NCBI GenBank assembly: GCA_006386115.1
Contig: VFIW01000005.1
Coordinates: 558,001-622,000, forward strand
Direction of reading: 5' to 3'
DNA length: 64,000 bases
Source: Globisporangium splendens
Taxonomy: Eukaryota > Oomycota > Peronosporomycetes > Pythiales > Pythiaceae
The notes beneath the pieces are model-generated. The model ran no database searches and was not told the DNA's origin. It was given only the letters and a program-made list of their open reading frames with translations. Within the stretch, counting starts at the first letter, position 1, and every line of letters begins with the position of its first letter. Both the position numbers and the translations under genes were made by a program. This document shows positions 21,869 to 33,904 of the stretch, piece after piece.

Positions 21869-24419
21869 TTCGTGGTGGACCTTGGATGAAGACGTCTTGA
21901 GTTAGCCAATCCCGCAAAGCACTTGAACGTCGCACAATCGAACAAAGGTCTTCGTCGTCACTTTATCGTGCAGTCGTTCGGTAGTTCGGGAAACTACGTA
22001 CTAAACCAACGCGGAATGCTTGATTCGTTGAGTTTCTTCACGCGCACGGCGTGTTTCACGATGGTTGCGCAAGCCCACCAAATAGAGAAACAACAAAAAG
22101 CAAGACAGGTTTCTAGGCGTGGTGGCAAAATGAAAGGCAGAACGCGCTTTGCAAATCTTCAGCACACACGTAGCTGCGGTTTTTTTCTGTCTCTATTTTG
22201 TGTTCAACTCACAATGCAACAAACTCTGCTTCTTCGCGCGCGCGAGCGAGAGTGACCGGGTTTCTTCTCGTCCAAGTGTGTGTGTGTGAGAGAGAGAGAG
22301 AGAGAAAACGCAAATCACTGACGACTTGACGCGGGCAACACCGACACCAAGTTGCTGTTGCCGCACCTTGTCGCTCCACACTTTTGCTGAATCGCACCAA
22401 CTGCCACTTGCCGCTGGAACGAGTTCTCTTTTTCTGTCCACTGGCAGAGTGGACCGGACAAAAAGATAAAAGGCAACTAGTTTACTTTTGGCACTGCCCG
22501 ACCGACCTGTCAAAATCGCCACCCACCCGTCTCTTTTCGGCTTTCCAGACTGATTACCTCTGGGACGCCGCTCTCTTCTTCTACCTGTGTTGGACCGAGA
22601 AAATTGGGAAATGACGGTTCCTTTCTAAAGAGAAAAGAGGAGAAGAAGAAGAAAAAACAAGCCAAAAAGGGATGAGTCTCCTACCCCTAATACTTGAAGC
22701 GCCAATCAGCGATCACTAATTGCGGTTCCATGAACAACCCTAACCGGTTCAACGAAGCGAACCGTCGGTTCCACAATTGCATCCTCACTGACAAAGTGTG
22801 CCTGTGTGCGGTCCGCCCACAAAACAATCGGAAGCAGCACACTGTGTAAAGGCTGGATGTGGTACAGAGCGCGTTGCCGCATTATTGACGTTCAGAAACA
22901 GCAGTGCGATGATCCGCCCGCCCCGTGACATGCGACGCGCGTCTGCGTTTTGCTTTTTGGCAGAAGGGGCGTATACAGGTTCGAGGATCGTGCACGCGAA
23001 CGCGACGCTTCGGCACCACCTTTTAACGTTTTTATACTTTCCTTCCTTCTGCACAGCGCGTCTTTGCTCGCATCGCACGAAGCGACATGCGCGTCCGAAC
23101 TATTCGCTCGACGCAACCACAAAGGCGCATGGGCTCTCAAGCGATGCGTTATCCATTCTGCTGCGACTCTACATTTTTCTCTTGCGCGTCATCTGCGTCC
23201 ATTGAACATCGGAGATTCACTGCAAAGCAGATTCCGACTATCTTCGCCGTCCAAGCTCTTGAACGCAGTAGATTCGAAAGCGCCGAGCACCTGTCGAAGG
23301 AAAAAACAAATCACAGACACGCTTGCTCATTGCTGCTACATCTGTATCTTTCTGTTCACACAGACGCATTGTGAGAGACAACGAATGCGAGAGCCCATTG
23401 CGCAAAACCAAAGAAAAGATCATGGAATACAACGCGCAGCAAACAGGCGCACGTTCCGTCCATGCCCACATCCCTCCAACACGCAGTCCGCTGCAATTGA
23501 AAATTCGTGCAGCTGAGCTTCTTTTTCTTACACACGTGTGAGAAAAACCGACCAAGCATGGCTTCTTCTTCTTCGCGGTGCGGGTTGCGCCGGTGCTTGC
23601 GATCTGCAGCTCCGTCGTCGGAAGGAATCTTTTGTGCGGCAACGAGGGAAGAAATTGTGCAGCAGCTGGGGATGGGACGCTCTTCTTCTCGTGGGCTTCT
23701 TCACACAGAACGACTGATATGACTGAGTGAATGTGTATGTAAGGGAAGCACCGCTGTTTTCGACGCACTGACGATTTGCCCCTAAATTAGGTACCAGCTT
23801 GTGGCACCAGTCAATGGCATCTGCTCTTAAAAGTGCCTTTTCCGCCACCGATGCGGACTTGCGGTGCGGTTTTGCTTGAGCCATGTCCGGCTCTGCACTG
23901 GTCTTGCTTGGTCCATCCCCTCTGGGGGATGAGAGCGTCAAGTTCAATGGGGACGCCGAGTGATGACGCGTCCGCGCGAGGCAATCAAAATGCGGAATCC
24001 GGCGCCAGCGCGGCGACCGATGGACGGCGAAAGGACAAAAGGGCGGAGCAGATCCGACTCCGATGGGCGGAAGGCGCTGATGAAGATGGAAGGAAACGAT
24101 TGTGGATGCGGGCTCTTGAAGCGATTGACTCGAGTACAGTATGTGGGTTGGTTACCTACGTATGGGTGCATTACCGCATGACGTCATTCACTTGGTGTTT
24201 GCATGTGTTGCCACGCACCAACGCAACGACTTGCGCAGTAATCCTCGCGACCCTTGGAGAAGAAGCATCCGGTGGCTAAATATGTCAGCGCTGCGACTAA
24301 TTATAGCGATCTGGCAATGTCGGTATGTGATGCGTGGCATGACATGCAGGTCAGTCGGTTGTGTGGAAGCAAGCGCGTAACAAGCACACACCCGCGCAGG
24401 TCCTGACTCGGTAGCGACG
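21869..24419. other. Long intergenic region, divergent flanks
   Basis: This interval of 2.5 kb separates the divergent IQM-like and IQ/armadillo genes. It contains a GT/AG microsatellite (about 22276-22305) and a CCGGTT cluster at 22741-22772. Several open frames of 60-190 codons on both strands (the longest on minus at 23238-23768) lack domain character and overlap each other. A plus-strand stretch at about 23950-24130 has some coding-like composition (AEQIRLRWAEGADEDGRKRL) but no recognised homologue. Confidence 0.45.
22276..22305. repeat. (GT)n(GA)n compound microsatellite
   Basis: A GT dinucleotide run passes directly into a GA run, about 30 bases in all, in the long intergenic region upstream of the IQM-like gene. 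Confidence 0.9.
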
Positions 24420-27400
24420 ATGGCGTACGAAAATCCGCTTCCGTGGGAGCAAGTCCAAGGATCGACCATCGAACGCACCATCAAGGTCAGCGCCGAGGCG
24501 CAGAAGATCTACGCGCAGCAGGAGCAGATTCTCCCGGCGCTTAATCATGATCACTCCATCGATCCGATGATAACAGAGCATCTGCATGACGTTGGACGGC
24601 GCGTGCTGATTATCCGTGAAAGTGCAAAGAGACCAAGCAAGCAAGAGCAGAAGATCCTTGAAAAGAATGCGCCAAAACGAGTCATTCCAAGTCGGTATGG
24701 CGAAGAAGATGGGGACAACAATTACAGTGACGACGCGGCCGAAGATCCAGCGGTCCTTGATGGACGAATTGTGTGTATAGTCTTTGACTTTGACTATGTC
24801 TGGTGATGCGTCGTGTTGATCCTTTCTTTTGTCGTGTGCTATGTGAATAGGCGACGATGCTGTTGGATCAAGAATGGGATACTCGAACATGGAACAAAGC
24901 CCAAGTTCATGGAGCAATCGAGACGCTTTATAGTGAAATTGAACTCTCGGCAGACGACACACGGCGGGAGTTGGCGACAGCGATGCTTATTCGCTTGCTA
25001 GAGACGCATGAAGGTTGGTTTAGCAATGAATGCGTGCAGCACATCGTGTGCTGGAGATTGATCAAACTTGTATTATGCTATTAGATGCTGTGGATTTCGT
25101 CGAACAGACCATTCCAGTGCTGATGAATAAAGCGTTTCGAAACCTGTCAAAGCTGGCAAACTGGACCAAGATTTTCCGAGTTGCATGCCTGCTTGCTGTG
25201 CTCTCTGAGTGGCTCACCTCCATCTTGTCGGCGGAAAACGCTCTAAGTTGAGCCAGCATACCAGAGGTTGATGAATATGCCACCTGTCCTCATTAATATT
25301 TGCTTCTTTCGGATTTAGGCAGGAAAAAGCATTCGCTGCCTGCTTCGAGAAACTGAAATGTGCGCGCGAATCGTGCAGCACCACTGGCGCGGCGTCCTTT
25401 CGAGCGAAATTTGCAGAAGAAGAACTGCGACTCGAGTGTTTGTGCCCGCTTACGCTATGCATATGGTAAAACATCTTGAGCTTCGACACCAGTTCAAGAT
25501 TCTCCGAGAAGCGATTGGGTCCGGTGGCTTACCCACAAATGTGGTAGGTGCGTACGTCACAATCCTTTACCATTTGGCGAAAAAGAAAGGAAGCGCGCAG
25601 AGTGGCAAAGCTCACAACAACATGATCGCTGATCAGAAGAAGATTGTTGGATCTGGAGCGCTCGTGTTTCTGGCGCCGCTCACCGCAAAAACGCAAAAAC
25701 GAGAAATTGTCGAGATGGTGAAAGAGATTGTGCTCGAAATTGCAACAAGCCAGGGTGACGACAAAATTGTGGACATTTTAATATGCAACATCGCGGATCG
25801 AGTTGTAAAAGAACTCCAGTATTTGATGGAGCAGAAAATCGAATCAACGCATCCAGCATTCATGAGCTCCGTCAATCTCCTTGCTGCACTGTCCGAAATC
25901 GTTCTGGCGTCCAAGCGAAGATTTGAGAATTCGTCCCCAAGCAAGGTCACGCCTAAAACAGTTGCCAGAACAATGAATTTAGCTGCTGAGGAAGCCGTCG
26001 CACAAAACACTTACCTTCTGAAGATGCTGGAAGAATGCGCAAAGACCTACTTTATCACGCCATTCTGTGTCCAAACTCTTTTCAGCGCGCTGCGATACGA
26101 TCGTCGAAATTGTGCTTTGTGTGTCAAAATCCTGGAAACGTTGCGTTTGCTTGCCGGTTCTTTTGGTTTTGCCCTGATCTTGGATACGCTGACTCGCAAT
26201 GGTGGACGTTCTATCGAGTTGGCGATATCGTGCTTTGATCACCGGGAATCTTCTGTCGTGCTATCGGCGGTATCAACGTTCTACGAGCTGACTGATCACC
26301 CTGACGCTAGAAAAGGATTGACAACCGCCGGCGCGATTCAATTGTTCCTCGGATGGTGCGATGCAGACATTGAAGCCGCCAAGACCCCTCTACTCCATGT
26401 GCTCGGTCTAATCGGTATGGCTTTGCTTGCCCGGCAAACAAAACAACCCACGTCGTCAGGAAGGCTACTATCCTCGTTGAAGACACTACCTGATCGACTG
26501 GATGCAGCGTACGACCTCTTGCTTGACTTAGTTTGGGATGGCAGCAAAGACTCTCGACATGCAGAAAAGGCAGCAACGTACTTACTCTCAGTTCGTGCGC
26601 TTCCTGCGTTGCTGCTGTTTCTCATCCGAGTGAAGCCAAGCTGCATGAACTCGCCATTCCAAAGTATAAGGCAATACAACATCAGCTGCATCGTTCTCGG
26701 TCGTTTTCTCAAAGTACCAGAGGTGGCACAAGCCTGTTTCTCAGAAGCCCTCGTGAATCACTTAGCGCTGTCGCTGCAATGCAATCGCTTGGATGAGATT
26801 GAGCATTTGGTGGTCCGAATGTCCGCACAAAGCCGGTATATTCACAGGTTAGGCTCAAAAGAAGCTTGCAAAGCTTTGAGCCGTCTCAGTCGATGTCCAA
26901 GTGCGAGTGTGAATGCCAAGTTAATGCCATCGATCACCTCGGCAACAGTTCCCGAGCTGCCACAAGCGCTTATCTGCGACGTGATGTACTCAGTTCCACC
27001 ATACATCTTTGCAAGACCAAAGCCAGCTGCTAAGAAGATCAGCAAGAAGAACGACATGGCAAGCTGCTTGATGCTCGATCCGCTTTTTCAAACAAGTTCA
27101 AGCGCTGCTACGCGATCTTCATTGCTAGCGGACCAAGGTACCTCCAGTCGAAAAAAGCAGAACGCGAGAAGGAAAAACAACGACAGCAGAGACCAGCGGC
27201 AGGGGACGTACACTGAAGAAACGGAGGGCGAAGACCTGTTCGTGTATTCCCAAGAAATCGACAGATTCGGTCACTGCGTTAATGTGAAAGCGCGACGAGC
27301 CAAGGCAGGCGACACGTACACCCGATCGCTCGGACATATTTCCATGACGGTGCCCAGCAGATTATTTTGGAGTGAAAAATTGGAAATGATCACGTGGAAA

Positions 27401-27463
27401 GAGCAATGCAAGTCGGAAGGTCTATTCATTAACACAATGCTGAAGTTGCGACAAAAACGATGA
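24420..27463 (+). CDS. IQ-motif protein with armadillo-like helical repeats
   Basis: Four exons, 24420-24770, 24851-25013, 25085-25246 and 25323-27463, give 938 residues. Two donors are weak (GTTGGT at 25014, GTTGAG at 25247), yet both joins are in phase and the acceptor GGCAG at 25318-25322 is the only one that leads into the long frame. An IQ motif lies near residue 240 (ARIVQHHWRGVLSSEICRR), and further calmodulin- or light-chain-like basic helices flank it. From about 270 to 740 the sequence is all-helical with leucine-rich repeats of about 40 residues resembling armadillo/HEAT units (LLKMLEECAKTYF, LEHVLG-like LLHVLGLIGMALLA). The C-terminus is basic then charged (KKQNARRKNNDSRDQ). Such IQ-ARM proteins are common in flagellate and oomycete genomes; a specific function was not recognised. 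Confidence 0.8.
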
Positions 27464-27541
27464 CACGGCAGTGTGCGTACTTGAAGAAGAGAACCAAGAG
27501 GGTCTCCAAGTCGTGGCATCATACCAACTCAGCAACTCTAT

Positions 27542-29176
27542 CTAAACCAGATCGTGCGAGCGCTTCTCTTCGTCAGAGCGGCGCATTCCGTTCGTGCCGT
27601 ACTTGAGTTTGCCAGCCGAGCCACGACGGAGCAGACGCTGAGAGGAACCCGCGAGAGGATTGGGACTCTGGCGATACAACAGCTTCCCGTTCTTCTTTTT
27701 CATCAAATGCGTCTTCTGGAGACTTGGCGACGTGTACATCGGAGACTTTTCGAACGACTCCACGCCGCTCTTGCGCTCTTCCTTCTCGGAGTGGTACACC
27801 AGCAAACCCATGACCAACACGAACAACGCGAAGCCATCGTAAATCGTGAACTTCTGGCCAGCAGCAGCACCCGTAAGCACTGGAATCATGTACAGCAAGT
27901 CCGTCAACGGGAGACCAACGGCCGACGATACCACGAAGAGCACGCTGCTGCCTTCCTTGAAGATGTACAACATCAACTGGTTGTACATCATGTTGAAGAT
28001 GATAAACACCATAAACGTTTGCAGCACGCCCGAGTCGCAAGGCACGATTTCGCCATTAAACTCTACCGCTTCGCCCATGAAACAGTTATGCGCTTTACCG
28101 ATGTACGGCAAGAACTCACTCCATGGAACCGGTGGGTCGCTGAAAGCCTTAATGCGGACGGTCCAAATCGAAGCAATGCCGAAGAAGAGCTGATAAAAGC
28201 TCACCCATGCGTTCGCGTACCAAATGTCGAGATCCGTGTCCTTCAGTCCCATTTCTTTGTACACGTTCGACGCCGCAGCCGGAATCAACGACACGATGTA
28301 CAGCGAGATCCACCCAACGGTAGGGTCCGGCATGTTCGCCGACTCTTGACCACTGAGAACTGGAATCATGTTGACCAATCCGCCGTACAGCACCAGGATG
28401 GAGCCGAGAATGTGGCCACGCTTGAAGCGCGTTTGCAAAAAGATGTACGCCAGGATCATGTTGAACGGTAAGTTCAGTTGACTCAGCACGTTTGCAAGGT
28501 TTCCGCTGACAAGGAGCAAGGCAGAGAATAACATGGCGTGAGTTCATGGTGGCTGCATCAGACTTGCAGTGCAGATGGACTTACCCAATGTGCGGCGTTG
28601 GAAATGCGCCGAGTAAGTTGTACAGCGTATCAAGTAGCGCCATAATCGCGTATTTGTAGTGCGGAAATTTGCGCATTTCGTCCGTGATGTCATCTGCAAT
28701 GGTGAATCGACTGCGTTAGTCAGTGCGTGCAACGGATTCACAGCAACAGCAGCAGTACAACGCACCAGTGAAGAACATCTTGTACCTGCGCAGCGTCAGC
28801 ATTTGACAACGAACACAGCAAGAGTGAGTACAAGAAGTGGGGGTGACGTGAAGCAGCTAGCACACGCATGGATGAGGCTTACCATACAACCGGCCATGAC
28901 GTCACAATAAACGCGATCGGGAGGATCACATTCGAGAAATACCACAGGAAAATCGTGTAATCATACGTGATACGTCTGCAACAAAGATAAAGGAAACAAC
29001 CACGTCAGCCAGTCGCCCTGCACGATTGCACCTCCTCCCTCAAGCTCAAGGACCATCAAAGGTAAAGCAAAAGGCAGGACGTACGTGTACAGCACTCGGT
29101 CAACGCATCGCGCCGCGATGAGGAGCACCAGTGCGATCGCGAGCTTGGACTCCCACAGCAGCAGTTTGACGTTCAT
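27542..29176 (-). CDS. CRT-like transporter (drug/metabolite transporter superfamily)
   Basis: Five minus-strand exons, 29176-29085, 28975-28883, 28785-28766, 28693-28585 and 28505-27542, encode 425 residues. Exon 3 is a 20-base microexon (WYKMFFT). Exon 5 begins at the acceptor CCTTGTCAG, giving PHIGGNLANVLSQLNLPFNM, which continues the family pattern; the ATG at 28534 is inside the preceding intron. About ten hydrophobic segments are visible (for example LAIALVLLIAARCVD, FMVFIIFNMMYNQLMLYIF, FALFVLVMGLLVYH). The protein resembles the chloroquine resistance transporter-like (CRT/CLT) family, which moves glutathione, peptides or amino acids across vacuolar or plastid membranes. The cytosolic tail is basic and serine-rich. 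It is divergent from the coiled-coil/PDE fragment gene, with 452 bases between. Confidence 0.85.
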
Positions 29177-29628
29177 GCTGGTTCGTTCTCTATGAAGGGG
29201 GGAGAGAGTCTTCTTCTGCAGATGTAGATGAACGCACTCGGGGTTTCTTTTCGGAATGAAGAGGACGGAAGTGCACTTGCGGCCCGCAAGTCGCGGGGGG
29301 AGGAGGAAAGGGGAAGGGAGGGGTGACAGGCGGCACACAAGAGAACGAACGAGCCAATGGACAGCTGCAGAGTTGTCTACGCGCTGTTGGTGTCGGATGA
29401 GTTCTTCTGGTGCACTCAGTTGACACAGAGGAGTGTGTGACAACGGACAACGGATGCATTTAGAAACGCAAATCACCGTTTCTATTTCTAACGAGAGTGT
29501 TGGTCGCCACCAGTTGAAGTTGCAGCGGTTTCATGTGTGTGTGTGCGTGCGTCAGTGCGGAATCGAGCCACACCCACGCGCGCGCAGATGCTGCCATATA
29601 GAAAACATATAGAAAATACAAGCAGGGG
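29177..29628. other. Divergent promoter region, CRT-like gene and PDE-fragment gene
   Basis: This holds purine-rich and GT-rich stretches. A 16-base element, GTCAGTGCGGAATCGA at about 29551-29566, recurs in similar form at 58310 and 59203. No gene was recognised. Confidence 0.5.
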
Positions 29629-30590
29629 ATGCAGCTGCCGAACTACGCCGCGGTGGACGATGGGAAGGAGATGGTGCGCGTGCCGCTGCGCGCGCTGAAC
29701 GAAGCGATCGTCCGGGCGAAGGCTGCGCTCGCGGAGAAGAAAGCGCTGAAAGCCGAGCTCGAGCGGCTGGATGCCGAGGTCCACAGCATAGGAACGAAGT
29801 TGCAGGAACGGCAAGACCAGCTGGAGCGGTGCGCATCGTTTCGACCAGATCTGCATCGACCGAGCGCGAAAAGTAACCCTCGCGCGACGTTCACGCGCTC
29901 CTGCTCAAAATCGTCCATGCTCACGTCGAGCATCCGCGATCTGCTGGGCGAGCAAGCTGAAGAGCTGGATAACCTCGTGGCACGCGAGGAAAGCGTAAGG
30001 TGTCGCTTGCTATAAATCACTCTCTTATGTTTTTCTCTCCTTGAGCTTTGATCATCGATTGGTCATTTCATGGTCTGCTGTGTAGCTGCGCGCACTGATG
30101 GCACTTGAACGAAAAAGAGCATGTGCTCATGGCACTCATCCTGCACGCAGCGGATCTTTCAGGCCAAGCGCTTCCGTATGAGCAAGCTGTGCGTTGGGGA
30201 ATGCGCGTGCTGACCGAGTTCCAAAATCAAGCGAAAAGCGAAGCCGAGATGAAAGTGCCGGTGGATTCGTACATGACCAATCTTCATCAGATGAAAACAC
30301 GGATCACCGTCCAAATGAATTTCATCAACTATGTGCTGCGCCCGATTTGGCTGCCGCTCGCCACCGTGTGTAAGCAATTGCGTGTGTACGCAGACTCACT
30401 GGAGTCCAACTTTGAGAGCTACAAGGCAGATCTCGATAGAATCCTCGGAGAACAGCACGATCGACTGCCAGTCAACTATGTCCGCGGTGAAAGTTCACGT
30501 ATGCTGACCAAGAAAAAAGCGCCGACACGACATAATCAACGTAAGACCACTATCATGTACTTTGGATGTAATGTTATCTTCTGTTGTTAA
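29629..30590 (+). pseudogene. Coiled-coil segment joined to C-terminal half of a cyclic-nucleotide phosphodiesterase
   Basis: The first exon (29629-29994) encodes 122 residues with a coiled coil (AALAEKKALKAELERLDAEV). After an intron ending TGTGTAG at 30085 the frame reads LRALMALERKR and then runs out. One base over, from about 30105 to 30590, the sequence is the C-terminal part of a class I PDE: LILHAADLSGQALPYEQAV, then EFQNQAK, VDSYMTNLHQMK and NFINYVLRPIWLPLA. The aspartate of HAADLS is the usual metal ligand, but the N-terminal HD-type half of the catalytic domain is absent. A five-A run at 30112-30116 is where the frame changes, so one extra base would explain the break. Alternatively a cryptic acceptor at 30119 joins the parts in frame. 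Either way no complete PDE can be made. The end is 21 bases from the VPS51 stop. Confidence 0.65.
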
Positions 30591-30611
30591 TGCATTGCCA
30601 ACACTCGAGAC

Positions 30612-33600
30612 TTAAGCTTTTCGAGACAGCACTTGGGTGCTTTTCGTGCTCACGATCGCCACCACATTGCTTTGCTCCATCAAAACGTCTTCAAACGCTC
30701 GTTCGCGCGCATTCGACAGCAAATCGGAGAGCAAGCTCTCGAGTTCTTGACTCTCAGCGACCAAGTACACGGTCGTGCTTCGTAAAAACTCAGCATTCAC
30801 TTGAATTTGCTGCAGTCCAAACTTACTGAATTCCTGAACGCGCACCAGCTCGCCAAACGCCTTGATGCTCATCTTCAGCATACCTTGCACGAACCATTCC
30901 GTCGTCAGGTCCGATACAGGCTGGTAGATCTGAATTCGCTTCGCGAAAATGCGCTCAATATCCAGCTGCATCCCCGAACCACCGCCACCGCGCGATTTCA
31001 AGCCGCCAGTTCGTCGTCGGAAGTCACGGCTCCCTGTACGAGAGGAGCTGAAGCCACTCAGAAAACCACTCTGTTCATCGCCCAATGCTAGTGCGATTTC
31101 TTTCCCGAAACGGAAGGTGGCTTCCACGACTGCAGCAACCATTTCCTGTACATTGCGAGGTTCGTCGTCCATGTCCGCCCATGAAGTCGCCTCCATGCCC
31201 TTATGGATCGTCCCACACAACTGATTGCCGTAGTGTTTCAAGACATGCTGAAACATCTCCGTACAGGTCTCGCTCGTGACTTGCACCATATGTCCCATAT
31301 CGAGTTGCTTCCCACTGCGTGCTTCTCCATCGTGAGTAGCAGCAGAAGAAGGACTTTGCACAGAGTTTGACGGCAAGCATTCAACCAGCACTTGTAGGCA
31401 CTCGCCAATCCCTTCCGATACTAACTCTTGACACAAAAAGGCAAGGAACAGGAAAAATGGCGGCGTGGGCTCAAGCCACGGAAGCGCGACCTCTTCGTCT
31501 ACAAACCCTTCCTGGCTGTTGGAACCGATGTCAGGAGAAGACGCAAATGCTCGTTTAGGCTCTGTGTACGTTACGATGGAAACGTTGAACCACTTCAAGA
31601 AATGGTAAAATTGAGTCTACACAAACGCAACAGGCGATCAGTCGAGCCATAAAACATGAGAGAAAATAAGCAGATAACATACCTGGACCAGATCCGAGAA
31701 GACCCGACTCATTTCACGCAAGATACTCGCCCCCGTTTGCACCAGCGGCTCCATTTGTCGAAGCACATGCTGCATCATCTCCGTGAATGTTCTCGCCGCT
31801 TCTTGGGCAGCAGGTTGGACGCTCTGGTTCGTTCCACTACTGCTGCTGTTGTTGCTTCCCTGACTGTTGCTACGGCTACTTTGGCGAAGATGGTTCACTT
31901 GATAGTGGGCATTTGTCAGGAGCTCAACCGCTCCCACGCGAAGCTTGCGGAAAACACGCTCGATCTGGAAACGCACACAGGTCTCTACGATTTCAATCGC
32001 GCCACCAACGAGACGACATGGAGGAATAATTGCATCAATCTCTTTCACATTCGAGACGAAATGCTTCAAAACGCACATAAGCACAACGTATTCATCGTCC
32101 GAGGCGCCACCAGCATGCAGCGTGAAAGAATCCGTATCGCGGCTCTCGCTCTGAAGACCATGGATCTCACCCTCCGTACCCTAGAAAAGCACCGATGGAG
32201 AAGCCGTCGTAAGCAACCCTCCGTAAGAACCGCCAAGTCACACAACTGCTAGAAAGATACTTACGAATTCTTGGTGTGGGCGGCGAAATTGGCTCGCGCA
32301 GACACGCAAATAGAGCGCAAACAGTTCCCGCGCAAACGTTATAAAAGCATCGTCCTGCAGCGCTGTGGATGAGCGCAACCCGCCTCGTTTCTCGCGCGCC
32401 ACTAAATCGGGAAGAAAGTTGTCCTTGTAGACGCGAAACACAGTCGCCATTTTCGTCAGCACCTCGGCATTCACGCGTTGCAGGAACACGAGCACGGACT
32501 CGTCCTTGTTGATCATCTGACATACGCCAACAATTTTGCAACAGCAACTTAGTCGCAGTCTTTCCAATATGAAAGAGAGCACAATGAATCTCTCCTACCG
32601 TGTACGCTGCGAGCCGCGTTTCAAAATACGTTTGGTGCCAATCGAGGAATTGCTGCCGCATGTCGTCGCTGCATGCGTCCAACTGAGCGAGAAGCGTCAC
32701 CGTCTCGCAGATCTGCAAACCCAAAGCGACACCGAAACAAGCACAAACATTGAGCATCACGATCCGTGTCAAACACGCTCTGCAAGTGACAAACTCATGG
32801 CATCAATTCCACATCGAGTACGTACTTCTTCCGATGTGAGCGTCGTGTTACACAGCCTTTGGGAGAGTCTTTGCTCGAGCTGCTGCATGATCTTCTCGGC
32901 TTCCAGTTGGATCGTCTACGTGTGCGCATTCACCGTGAGCTGTTTGACAACGCATTTCAATCCTACGCAGTGCTACCGCGGAGTCAACGTCTCGCTTACC
33001 TTGAAGGACGCGATGTGCTCGTACCGACCCAAAATGCGGCGCGCGAGCAGGTAATACTTGGTCGCGTTGGCATACTCTTCTTGCTTCAGCGCACTGTATG
33101 TCATCATATTCACGACCATGTCAAAAATCAAACCAGTAAAAAGAAAAAGCAATCCATCCAGCTGTGTCCTGTCAAAACTCACGTGCTCAAGCGATGGGGC
33201 AAGTCAAAGATGAACTCCAGTCGCTTCAGCAAACGACGCACGCCGATCAGCTTTTCGACCTTCGAGCGGTGCGGCGCCAATGCCACGTTGATGCTCTCGC
33301 TCTTCTCCGTGATCACGTCCATGCTTTTCACGACTTTCCCCACCTCTTCTTCCATGCTCGCGACGTTATTCTGCATCCAATTGATCATTTCCACAAATTT
33401 GAAAAGCATGTTAGCCACCGGCCGCGAGAAATGAATAAACCCTCCAAGCAATCGCAGTCCAAATGGAAAGATGGAAAGCGTACGTACTTTCATCTTGCGA
33501 ATCGTGTCGGTGGCACTGATGAACTTGTTGTAGTTCTCATACACGAGCATCTGCATGTTGGTGTCGAGCTCTTTGATCTCGCGGATCAGCTGATCGTCGC

Positions 33601-33904
33601 GCTGCAGTAAATCGTTAAGACCCCGCGTTTGCAGCATTTCCTACCGTTTTTGTTTTTGTTTTGTTTTGTTTGTGTTTTGTTTTTTTCGCCACGTAGCAGC
33701 ACAAACGTCGTTAGCCATGGAGAGGAAGAGAGATCACGACGAGGACAATAGCTGGCAGTCGGAGTGTACCTTGACGTAGGTCTTGGAGTCGAAGCCCTTC
33801 GAGTCGATGTTGCGCAGACTCTCGGCCTCGCTCTCCTGGTCCTGCATGCCGTAGTAGCTGCTCAGCAGCTCCTGCATGCGCGACATCCCGTGCTCTTCCG
33901 CCAT
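30612..33904 (-). CDS. VPS51: VPS51 subunit of GARP/EARP tethering complexes
   Basis: Nine minus-strand exons, 33904-33770, 33640-33488, 33370-33183, 33093-33000, 32915-32826, 32712-32599, 32516-32265, 32180-31683 and 31616-30612, all join in phase and give 842 residues. The N-terminus has the family pattern: MQELLSSYYGMQ, DSKGFDSKTYVK, then LIREIKELDTNMQMLVYENY and NKFISATDTIRKMK. It is followed by KVEKLIGVRRLLKRLEFIF and EEYANATKYYLLARRILGRY. The C-terminal exon opens with TQFYHFLKWFNV, also typical. GARP and EARP tether endosome-derived vesicles at the trans-Golgi and recycling endosomes; VPS51 links the core to SNAREs. Serine-rich insertions lie near residues 460 and 580. The start at 33904 matches the usual short N-terminus; an ATG at 34045 would add 47 residues. 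Confidence 0.92.
33644..33690. repeat. (TTTTG)n tract in VPS51 intron 1
   Basis: A T-rich run with regularly spaced G (TTTTG/TTTTTG units) fills part of the intron between VPS51 exons 1 and 2. It reads as CAAAA units on the coding strand, next to the acceptor. Confidence 0.8.

Noticed and set aside
23238..23768. 176-codon minus-strand frame in the long intergenic region
   Set aside because: Low-complexity composition, overlapping frames on both strands, no domain.
28506..28584. ATG at 28534 as start of a shorter CRT-like protein
   Set aside because: Upstream exons with membrane segments splice in frame, and the acceptor at 28506 skips this ATG.
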